Shown: positions 52,281 to 62,355 of the stretch, in pieces
How positions within the stretch are numbered: the stretch's first letter is position 1
How the letters are laid out: every line of letters begins with the position of its first letter
The notes under the pieces: generated by a model
The model's database searches: none
Told to the model about the DNA's origin: nothing
What the model saw: the letters and a program-made list of their open reading frames with translations, nothing else
Source of the DNA: Podarcis raffonei
Lineage: Eukaryota; Chordata; Lepidosauria; Squamata; Lacertidae
Direction of reading: 5' to 3'
DNA length: 64,000 nucleotides
Assembly (NCBI RefSeq): GCF_027172205.1
Contig: NC_070605.1
Coordinates: forward strand, 24,546,304 to 24,610,303
Program-made: the position numbers and the translations under genes

Positions 52281-54507
52281 CTCTGATAGGCCTTCAAAGG
52301 ACTCCTGGCAAAGGCATCTTCTCAATGGTGGTGTTAACTTTCAGAGCGATGGACTGGAGACTCATTTTGATTGGCTGCAGGTACAGCTAGTACTTAGGGA
52401 AAAAGAAAAGCAGTCAAAAGCTGAGGTACTTAGCATTCAGCTGGATAGAAGTATAGCCTCTTAGCTCTGTGTAATTTGCCCTGAGGAAATATCTACAGCC
52501 AGGGGAGGAAGTCTTTGAGCTGGGGGATAGATTGAAAGACAGGGTTTCCTGTGTTTTTTAAGAACAAACAGACAATTGAGAACTGGGATGTTGAATTTGA
52601 GAAAGGAGAAGTGGAGTTGTAAGGGAATGCTGTACTTGGATCTCAATTCAGTCAGAAGGGGATAGCTCTTCTGAAGAGAAAAGAAGAATCCCAAACTAGT
52701 TAGGAGGCGTGTTGTCTCCCCTGGTCTGGTATACTAATAGAGGAGCCTCCGGAGTATAGATTTGTAGAAGGTAGGGAAATTGACAGAGTATCAACTTGTC
52801 TCAGAACCCAAGTATTAAGACCTATGCTGCAACATCTCTGCAAATAGTTGGAAAATTATCATAATGCCCGTTGCCTACTAATCCTATTAATCCTATTAAT
52901 CTCCAAAGTCACTTGCTGGCCCCCTAGTATGAAGGAAGGTGAGAATTGTGTGTCAATGTACAGTTATATTTGTTAGCCACAAGATTGGACTCTGCTTCTC
53001 CGCGTGCCCCTTGTAGGTGTCTGTCTCTAGACATCTCTCTAGCTTTGGTCCATTGCCTGATCTTGTCGCTAAAACTGCTTCAAATGGCATACCACTTCCA
53101 GAGCTATCACTTAGCAAGAATATGTCTTCCTCTGACAAGCCTCTGCTTATGGGGAGCTGGCACTGAAAGGAACGTAAATATGCCCGCAGGGCAGTTAATG
53201 CTGTGTATTCAGCTGACTCGGACATCCAGCCAGCCACCGGTCTCCTGCGTTGTGCCCAGGAGGTGACTTTGACACTTCCACTGGTGTCTCTTTCCAAAGA
53301 ACTGGACCATCCATCCCTACTGGAAATGCTTTTCAGAAAAGACAGGGGCCAGAGGGGTGATGCTATCCACCCTGTTAGTGAAAGTCAACATACCGCAGGA
53401 GTCAAGTAAGAGGGCAGCCCAGACGGATCATATTTGTTGGAGACGCTGGCTGCTTTGCTGTAAAGATGGCCGAGGTCATGGCTGTTGCTCTTTTAAATAT
53501 CCACTTTGAAAAGATTACCCTGCCTCCAAAATGTAATAGTTGGACAGATAGATAAGGTTCCCACCCCCTCCCCAGAAAAGTATTCAAGGTTCAAAGGGAG
53601 TGAAGTAACACATTCAGACCAGGACTTGCGTCTTGAAAGCAGGGCAACATAAACGCTCTAATTTCTGTCCCAAAGTAGGCTCTGAAAGCAGAGTTTTGCA
53701 CGTTTTCAGCACAGTCCTGTTTGAATCAGGTGAAAAGCCAATAGTGGAAAGTGCTTATGGCTGTGTACCTATGACATGATTATTCTCTTCCAAAGCAACT
53801 GCTCTATTCCAAACTTAAAAATGGAAAGTGTAATGCTGGTGGTCAATAAAAGAGGTTCAAGGACTCTCTCAAGGCAAATCTTTAAAAATGTAGTATAAAC
53901 ACCGACAACTGTGAAACACTGGCCTGTGAGCGCTCCAGTTGGAGAACAGCCTTTACCAAAGGTGTCATGGGCTTTGAAGACACTCGAACTCAGGACAAAA
54001 GGGAGAAATGTGCTAAGAGGAAGGCACACTTGGCAAACTCTCACCATGATCAACTCAGATATTTATTGAAATTTTCCACTTTAATACATTAAAAAAAATC
54101 AAAAAAGAAAAAACAAAAAAAGTTAAAAACACATAAAGTTTACAATCCTTATTTTTCTATAACATATTTCCCAGACTTCCCCACACCTCCCCTTCTTATA
54201 TTCCAATTCAAATTTTTAGTTCAACAAGTCCTTATCCCCAATTTTTAACCTTTTTCTGTTTAGTTCATTTTAAAAAAACCAATTTTACCTTATAAACATC
54301 AATATTTATACATCAATTCTCATTCTTAAAACTTTTTTCTAAAGTCGACCCAAATTCCCTTCCACGACTTCCCCAATTTTCATACAAATAGCAAAACAAA
54401 ATAAAAGCAAAAACAGATTGTAATTATGCCCCCTTTGGATCCCCAAACTCCACCCCCCCTTTCCCGGTTTCAATCCCCAACAAATATCCATCAGTCTTGA
54501 TCTACTA

Positions 54508-55122
54508 TCAGCCTGGAGATCTCACGTCTGAGGCTCTTAATTCTCTCTCAATTCCTCTCTGCCGGTTTTTTTTATAGTCCTTAATATTAAACACCAGATC
54601 TCGGAGAAGCTCTAGCCAAATGGGATCCATATTTCTTCCAGCCAGACCTCCATACTTAAAAGTGGAGCCCAAATCTTGTTTCTTACTCCTTTCAAGTCCG
54701 AATGTCCCCAAAGCTCCAACTTCCACCTTAATCAGATTTGTAATCCTTGGATCTTCAGATCTCCACATAAGGAGATCTCTCCATTCTTCAATCTCCAATT
54801 CAAACCAGATTTTCAACATCAAGTTCTCCATCATGTCAGGCCTCTGGCTCTCCTTTGTCATCTGCAGCATTACAGCTCCTCCTTCCTTTTCCTCAGGAAC
54901 AACATATATCTCTTTCTCCACACTCTCAAAATTCTCAAGTTTCTCTTCTTGTCCAGCTGCATAAACTTCCTGAGTCAAGTCCTTATCAAATTCAATGAAT
55001 TTATTTACTGTTAAGTCCAGAGTTGCAACATTTGTGGCCAAAACATCAATTTGGCCTTGTAACTTTCCCAAGAGAACAAAAACTCTTTCCAATTTAGCTT
55101 GTATTTTCCCTCCTTCAGCCAT
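54508..55122 (-). CDS. L1 ORF1-like coiled-coil protein, 204 aa
   Basis: The frame begins MAEGGKIQAKLERVFVLLGK and includes LQGQIDVLATNVATLDLTVN, a heptad pattern suited to ORF1p trimerisation. The middle is acidic (EEKLENFESVEKEIYVVPEE) and the C-terminus basic (KDYKKNRQRGIERELRASDV). L1 ORF1 proteins usually exceed 300 residues and end in an RRM and a C-terminal domain, which are not recognisable here. The frame is uninterrupted. It belongs to the mobile element and is not a host gene. Confidence 0.6.
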   Translation of the reverse strand: MAEGGKIQAKLERVFVLLGKLQGQIDVLATNVATLDLTVNKFIEFDKDLTQEVYAAGQEEKLENFESVEKEIYVVPEEKEGGAVMLQMTKESQRPDMMENLMLKIWFELEIEEWRDLLMWRSEDPRITNLIKVEVGALGTFGLERSKKQDLGSTFKYGGLAGRNMDPIWLELLRDLVFNIKDYKKNRQRGIERELRASDVRSPG

Positions 55123-55953
55123 TCTTGTAATGTCCCAAAACCCCCTCTAGAGGGATTTTGGTTACTTAATATTCCTTCCAGTTCAAATCCAAAAGTCAAG
55201 TTAGTTTGTATCAGTTCTTCCTTATTTTCAACAAATTATAACCAAATTGTAACAAATATAACCAGCAGAGACAACAGAAACAAAGTTCTCTTTTTCAGCT
55301 TTGACAGCTAATTTGACAGCTGTCAAACTCTTCAATACCTCTTCAACAGGCTCTCTCGCGGATCACTCCTGGGTCCGGGGGGGTGGCACTTCAGCTCCCA
55401 AAATTAGCTCTTATCCTTCAGTAAAATTACTTATACTGCCAAATCGTGAAATTAATGTCTTTTATCCAATAAACAAGAAAAAAAATTCTCTCGACCTTAG
55501 TTAGCTGATCCTTGCTTAAAATTATTTACAAGACGGGGAGACGGACTTCCTGTTTGCGCCTTCCCCGATCGTGCCTAATTAAAAAAAAAAATTTTCTTTG
55601 TAAATCCAATTTCCGTACTACTCACGGGTTGTTGCTTTTAAAGTTCAATTGTTCACAAAAAGAAGTCAGCGCTCTCCGATCATGGCATGCGACTTCACTC
55701 CGCAGGAGAAGCAGTCGACTCTCAGCACCGCGCCGCTCACCCCGTCCCCCGTTCCGAAGCCTTTAAAAAGGCTCCTTCACGGGTCGGGGGGGCGCAAATG
55801 GTGCCTGCCGAGTCACGAAGTTCACAGGCTTCACCGCCTGTGATTTCTGAGGGTCCCTGCGTCGTCGCCGCGGCAGGACCCAACTCCTGTGGAGCCGATT
55901 CCCTCTGGAGCTCGGAGGGAATCCGCCATTAGCCGATGGCGCTAACCCGGAAG
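55123..55953 (-). promoter_or_regulatory. L1 5' UTR / internal promoter region
   Basis: The GC- and CpG-rich block at the 5' end of the half-L1 contains ATGGCGG (complement of 55923-55929) 25-31 bases from the element's first base. A YY1 site occupies a similar place in human L1. The region is the only CpG-rich stretch in the right third of the window. Confidence 0.5.
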
Positions 55954-55999
55954 TCACCATGATCAACTCTCACCCAGGAACCTATGTCCCCACTTTGGA

Positions 56000-58900
56000 A
56001 GGATGTGTTGATCCAGAATTGGCCTCCATAGTCACTTACAGACTCACTGTTAAGACCGTGTTTCTGGAAAACAATCTTACTCAGCTACGAGTGGACGCCA
56101 AAGAAGAAGAAGAAGACATCACCAAAACATGTCTGCCTCTACTCCCCCACAAGCCCTTGGCCAGTTTGCTAGATTTTTAAAAAAATAATAGAATTGTAGA
56201 GTTGATTGTTTGCCTTTGCTTTAATATGAAGGATAAATGTGCATATGGTATCTTAACCAATATTTTTAAGGTACATAGCCTACCTGCAGGAGGTGTGGCG
56301 GAGCAAACCTGATAGCAGGGTTGCTGTGCTCATCTTACTTGTGGGCTTACCATAGGCATCTGGCTGACCACTCGGAGAACAGGATACTGGACCACATGGG
56401 TTGTTGGCCTGATCCCCCAAGGTTCTTATGTTTGAACAGGAAGCAACATTTGCCCTGTTGAGACATTTGCTTGCAAGGTAAATTGCAAAGGGAGACACAA
56501 CCTGCAGGCGAGGGGTCTCCTGGATCTGCTGTGAAAATGTTGCATCTGCCTTGTCCTCCAGATATCAGGGCAGCCTTTGCCAACCTGGTTCCTTCCAGAA
56601 TGGCAGACGAGGAGTGATACTGTAACACCTGACCAACAAGCTGACGTCATCAAACAGGCAATGGCTTATTACTATGGATATGCAAATGTCGATAATGTAG
56701 TGAGACACATCAGCCTTCACAACAAGGGATGGTGGAGAGATACCAACCCCAGAGCCATTGTTCTGGGGAGAGGACTGAAGGGCCCAGCAGGATGGGAATT
56801 TATCCCTACCCTGGGCACGCAGGGCCAAGCGCCACCATTGGAAATGCCCTGTAATTCCTGCCACCATTGGCCAATTTGGTGGCAGGAGGATGATCTGGCC
56901 TGCAATAGGCCAGTTCAGAGAGGAGGCTTGGGAGCCTGCTCACAAAGCCAGAAGGGGCAAATGGACTTCTGCGGAGAGGCCCCTGAATAATTCAATCAAA
57001 CAGAAGTGACGAGGATGTAGAAGTGATTTGCCAAATTTCAAAGCAGCAACTCTTTACAATTATTCACTGCCAGGAGATGCATTTAAACATCTCTATTGTT
57101 TACTCATGTCTTCTATATTTATTTGTTGGGGGCGGGGAGGTCTTGTCTCATCTATGTCATATTTATTCAGTCTGCTAATGGAAACGAATGTCTATGCGCT
57201 CGGGCCTGCAGGGTTGACCGCAGGAGCTAATAAGTATTCAACTTGTCAACCTTCTCCTGCCTGACACAGAAACACACTCTTCAGCCAGAAGCGTCGCTGC
57301 TGAATGACTGATGCGTAAAACAGAAGGGAGGCGATTCTGTCATTCCCCAGAGCGGCAAACTATCACAGCGTATAAAATGAGCAAATATGTGTGACACATT
57401 GGGGCGGGGGTAGTCTTAGAAACAAATATCTGATCGGCACGGAGCAGGGAAGTGGAAGCCATCAATTATCTGCTACCTTTAGGACCATAGGGAAAATAAT
57501 GTGTGTTTTGTCTTGGGCACAATTAGGATACACAAAGATGTCAAAACCTTTGACTGGGCCAGAATCTCGCTCAGCAAGATCAGGCTAGTAGTAGTTTAAT
57601 TTTCCTTTGCTGCTTGCAATTCTATAGCGTCTTCCCACTACATCTGAGGGCACCAGCTTGCCTAACATGGATATGTTAGTTTTGAGCTACATGCTAGTCT
57701 GGGAGAGGTATTGGAATTCCCAAATATGAGTCGTTGAAGCATCCCTACTACACAATGCATAGGTTGCCCGGGAAAAGGTTTTATATATGCCACACTTTGG
57801 GAGACATTTGTTCCTTCTTTAGCACAAGCCCATCAGCAGTTTTTGCAATCTGGTGCCAGGCTATGTACAACACCGCCGTGTCGTGTGCAGTTAACACGAC
57901 GTCTCGCAATGCGACTCGACAGTGCAGACCACATCTTTCAGTTTGCTTCACATCACTGTAAGTGACGGCCCAATCTGCTGAGTGTAATGTTGGATTTGCA
58001 TGGGGGTCAACAAGGGATTGACAGCCTCTGTTGCCCATGTTATTTCAGCTGGCTCGGAAACCATAGCGGCAGAACGAGACATGGGCAGGCAGGGTCACAG
58101 GAAGCTCCTTGACCTACATTGCCTACCCATTGTTGAAACAGAAAAGTCCTATTGCGTAGTTGTTTGCCAGCATACCCAGCTTTACGATTGCCTCCCAACT
58201 TCTGCTGATTTATTTAAATATCTGTAGTCCGCTTTCCATAAGGATGCCAGGCATCAACTCAGCAGTTCACCTAGGGCAGGAACCAGCCATCACTTCAGCA
58301 AATGCACATTCCCAGACCCTTTTCAGGAGATCATGTATGGCAAGGGTACACTTGCAGGGGAGAATTGGTGAACAAAGAGAAAGGTGTACTTGAAGTCTTC
58401 CTGCTAATTCCTGCTAATTCTCACCCTAGAGGATGATTTCAGAGCCTGGCTGGGGGGTGGGATGATTAAAAATAACTCACTTGGGGAAATAGGAGTGAGA
58501 GGAGGATTACACATTGACCCACCCACTCCTGCCTATCCATTCTCCCCTGCCAATACCCTGCAGTAAGGTTATACAAGGGAAACATGCCATTGTAAGTTGC
58601 ATTTTACCCTTAGGCAAGTCACTATCTCATAGAATCATAGCCTCTCACAACCGCAGCCCTGTGGCCAGGCCAGAATTAACAAAAAGCCCCCAAGGCAAAG
58701 ATGTGGAAGATGCCTAGTGTGTGCAGTAGCAAAAAGAAAGTCATTTTGCTGAGATCTCTTAATGCTTTGACATATTCTTCTCTCCCCACTCAGCCACTCA
58801 CTCATTCAACTACACTTTATTCAGCTTTGCTAAGGTCTGAAGATAGCATTTATTTATTATAAAACAAAAAAAAGTGTCAGTCCTTCCCTAAATACGCCTG

Positions 58901-60150
58901 GTGAGTTCATATCTGAAGCGCATTTAAACAGGAGAGTTCCCTGACTTACGGGCACCGTCCCTCAGGTCCAAAGCTAGGCGTGTCAGCCTCCACAAATGTT
59001 TTCGCTTTGCTAGTACAGCTGCCATATTGTTGTCACAGTGGATACACAGACTAATTCATCCACATTTACACAGAAGGGGGGTCTGCATCATTCCTGGGTT
59101 CCAAATGGGACACATCTACCACGTGAGGCCTATTAAGCTTGGCACATGAGCTCAATTTGTTAATGTGAATTGTATGCTGAACATGGACTTCCCTTCAACG
59201 CGAGGGCTGCCCTGGGCTTCCATCACATCAAAATATTTCTGTGGCTTGACTGAAAATGTCAACTGTTTCTAGGGGACAACCAGCCCTAGCCAAGCTTAAA
59301 TAGTCCAGAATTTAGCCATTCAGTGACCTTATTTAAGAGACGCGTTTTCAACACAGAAAATATTTCCCTTCACTTGATCCTGTTGTCACTTACTATTCAA
59401 GTCAAATAACCTGTTATGAAATGCATTCTGCCGAATGTTCCTGTAATTCCAGTGTTGCCACAGGAGTGAAATTCTGACGCAATCATATTTTATACTTAAT
59501 CACAGTGACCTTGCTTTACAGAGGAGAAGTCAAAACTGGAGACACTGGTGAAGTTTTCGAATACTCAGTGCTGGGTTTCACATCAATTCCCTCAATGTGC
59601 CTTCAGACAATGCTCTTAACCTCTTGTCTACTATTTCCTCATATATGGAATGAGGCTGCTGGGAGGATGAGCAAATCTTAAATATTACTATTTTTTTTCT
59701 ATTTTTTTACCAAACTAATATAAGAAGGGAAGTATCTCTAAAGTTTTCATTGGCATACTTGCTTGGGGGGGAATAGATTAACACTGGTTGTATTTGCAAA
59801 AGAAAGAAAAAACCATTTCTTTATGAAAATATAAGCTAACCTATTCAAAATAAAACAAATATTAATGCTAGATATTTCATTGCCGGAACAATTCACCACA
59901 GGCAAAACTAGATGCGATAGTAAAAGTCAGGCTGCAACTGCATGTTCAGTATTAAGTCTTAACATCTGGAAGAACTGACCTCATAGCATGACATCATAAT
60001 GATATTCTTCACTTGTGGCCCATAGCAACCAATGATGTGATAGGTGGTTTTCACTTGATCATCACCATCACCATCACCGAACAAATTCAGAGTAAACTGT
60101 GCTGGAGCACCACATATACAAAGATGATGTTCTACAGGTCAGCCCAGACT
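56000..60150. other. Unannotated intergenic stretch
   Basis: No host exon, RNA gene or complete mobile element was recognised. Repeat traces occur at 56285-56455 (TGGCCTGATCCCCCAAGGTT-type motif) and 56567-56600 (hAT-MITE-like TTTGCCAACCTGGTTCCTTC). A 137-codon open frame at 56577-56990 begins inside that repeat trace and has no known domain. The rest is single-copy-looking. Confidence 0.55.
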
Positions 60151-60498
60151 CTGAGCTCTTCATCTGAGGACCTCCTTCATGTGCCTCCTGTGTGAGAAGT
60201 TCGGATGGTGGCAACACATGCATGGGCTTTCTCTGAGGTGGCTCCCCGCTTGTGGACTGCTCTTCCCAGGGAGACTCACCTGGCACCTTCACTACTCAGC
60301 TTTAACCGCCAAGCAAAAACATTCCTTCTTTCTCAGGCCTTGGGGTAAGTAAACAATCAATGACCTTTAAAACTGTGTGTGTGGTATATTGCTTTTGTTT
60401 GTTACTATGGTGTGCATTTTTGTGTTTTCATATTGTAAACTGCCCTCTGATCTTTGGATGAAGGGTGGCATGGGAATTCAGTAAATAAAAACAAATAA
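60150..60498 (+). mobile_element. L2-like LINE 3' end
   Basis: The sequence runs from a decayed coding end (ATGGTGGCAACACATGCATG, CTGCTCTTCCCAGGGAGACT) into AAACTGCCCTCTGATCTTTG and GATGAAGGGTGGCATGGGAA, with an AT-rich tail, the form of an L2 3' end. It is 5'-truncated and old. Confidence 0.55.
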
Positions 60499-61323
60499 CG
60501 TCACTTTAAATAGGCCTATTGTGTTTTGCCAGCAAAATGTTTTAATCTGCAGGACCCTGGATTTATGTTATGTTTCTCCTGGCAGCTACAAATCCGAGCA
60601 AATATTGCCACTCAAATAGTAACCGAATCTGCTCAGGCTTTGTATTGAGAATTCGTTTTTCCTTTCAAAGCGTTTGGCCTGGTTGGGTGATGGATATCCC
60701 ACCTTCCCTCTTAATCTATCACAGTTTCGCAAGTCCAGAATACATTTCACATGTTGTCAGCATACTGCACCAAGGCTATATACATTTGCAAGTATGTAAT
60801 TATCAGCTGGCTGGTAAATTGTTGCCCACCCCTCCCCTCCCCTCCCCTTATATAAAAAACAACACATTTCATTTATAGTGATAGTGCTTAATATTGTGTT
60901 TAATCAAATATGATCAATGGTGCCCGCCTGCTGTTGCGGCTGATGTTGATAAATGCACAGGAAGTGTACTTTGAAACAAGGGATGTAAAGTATTTTGTAA
61001 GTAATGAGCATCGTATATATTTACATCATATTTGGGATGTAAATTTCTTGTTGGGGGAGGGGCAGTAACACTGGCGGGGGGACATATTGTGCTCCTTCTG
61101 GGGTAGTTTGTCCACCTTTGGTCTCTACCCTGCTCTCAGCTCTCACCTGTGACTCCTAGAAGCTGTCAGCATACAACAGAAGTCACACCCCGGGAATGGC
61201 TTTGATTGGCCATTTAAACGATGTGAGGGTAGCTGATGGGTCTCAAATCCATGGTTGAGTTAGGGACTTCCCCTGCATGCAGAGACAGGCTTTGACCAAT
61301 TAAGCAGATGAGACCAATACTGG

Positions 61324-61926
61324 TGTGCTGGTCCCGAGGGTTAACCGTGCGGCGAGGTCCAGTCTGAGGTCGAGGGTGCGGTATGGAGGCTGTCCGTCAA
61401 AGCTGAAGCGGGGTCCAAGGCAGGGAGTTGGCTGAGGTCAGGAACTCTGGCAGAAGAGCAGGACAGGGTGCAGGCAGGAACAGGCTACCAGCAATGTTGC
61501 TCCCGCAACTTGGGACTGGGGCTGGCTGGCTTTTATCTGCCCCAAGGCATAGGGCGGCCCCAGTCCACAGGTGACTCGCCTCTCCTGGCCCGGAGGCGAG
61601 CACTCCTCCTGCGGGAATTTAGTTCCCTCCGCCTCTCTGCCCTGAGCCTCTGCAGCTCAGGAGAGGCTGGAGGGTTACCGGACCCAGAGGCAACCTCAGC
61701 TTCCCCTGACAGGGCTGAGAGTGGAGCACCTGCAGGCAATGGGTCCTCCATCACCTCAGGAGCCAGAGCAGACTCAGCTGGTGCCTGCACCTGAGGATCC
61801 AGCACAGGTGAGGGACCTTCAGGTTCAAGCCCCAGCCCCAGCTCAGCTAGTTCTGGAGGCGGGGACTCCTGTGCAGGCTGGGATTCCTCAGGTTCAGCCT
61901 CCGAGTCCGAATCCCAGGCCATCACA
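61324..61926 (-). mobile_element. Solo LTR, 603 bp (LTR retroelement fossil)
   Basis: On the plus strand it starts TGTGCTGGTCC and ends GGCCATCACA, with the 5-bp direct repeat ACTGG on both sides (61319-61323 and 61927-61931). Read on the minus strand it begins with a GC-rich, acidic/proline-rich open stretch and then a TATA-like GATAAAAGCC (61528-61537). No internal region adjoins. Family likely Gypsy- or ERV-type; the 5-bp duplication does not decide. It stands within or beside another repeat (61932-62350). Confidence 0.7.
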
Positions 61927-61931
61927 ACTGG

Positions 61932-62355
61932 GTTCACTGGTCAAGAAGGCACGTGGTGTGGAGGGAAGTGAGGGGCAGTTGGGGCTCATCTACCTGGAAA
62001 TGTATCCCATCCAGGAGAAAGAAAACTCTGACCCTAAACATCCGCTGCCTTGTGGGATATCTTTGGGAGAAGGAAAGACTAAGGAGTAAATCCTACACAA
62101 ATCCGGAGTGGAGTCCCCAAGATGGTTGGTTGGCACTTTGTACGCCTCCCTTGGGAAAGTCCTGAAGCCAAGTTGGTGCCGAATGTATTGCTCTGCTTTC
62201 CTTTCGACCACATCATTGAGGTCAAGAGGGGGCTCTTGTTGTCTGGGCAGCCCAGGACCTCTATACACACTGGGGAGGTCACTTCAGTGCCCCTAATGTA
62301 GTGGTCTGACTTCACCCCGAGAGGCACATTCCATTGTCTCTCGAGACAGATGGAT
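61932..62355. repeat. Interspersed repeat-like segment, family unknown
   Basis: Starting near GGTCAAGAAGGCACGTGGTG and including GGAGTGGAGTCCCCAAGATG and CATTGTCTCTCGAGACAGAT, the block has the look of a dispersed squamate repeat into which the neighbouring LTR inserted. No ends, duplications or domain were found; recognition rests on memory of similar sequence and is weak. Confidence 0.3.

Larger units (their letters stand above)
54057..55953 (-). mobile_element. ORF1-only 'half' L1 LINE with target duplications
   Basis: On the minus strand the order is a GC-rich 5' region of about 830 bases (55953-55123), an open frame of 204 codons (55122-54508), and an AT-rich 3' region of about 450 bases ending in AATAAATATCT at 54057. 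The 16-bp direct repeat TCACCATGATCAACTC bounds it exactly (54041-54056 and 55954-55969). The protein starts MAEGGKIQAKLERVFVLLGK with heptad-like leucines to about residue 45 (coiled coil), like L1 ORF1p; an RRM-like part is not evident. No ORF2 sequence is present. A 5'-complete end with clean duplications argues that the short form itself was mobilised, as for mammalian HAL1, with the machinery supplied in trans. Late deletion is the alternative. Confidence 0.75.

Noticed and set aside
52953-53297. 114-codon minus-strand frame as an exon
   Set aside because: No recognised domain, no supporting splice sites, and an overlapping open frame of similar size on the other strand.
56577-56990. 137-codon plus-strand frame as a gene
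   Set aside because: It begins in a MITE-like repeat trace and the protein has no recognisable motif or start context.
61533-61937. 134-codon acidic/proline-rich minus-strand frame as a host gene
   Set aside because: It falls almost wholly inside the solo LTR defined by ACTGG duplications.
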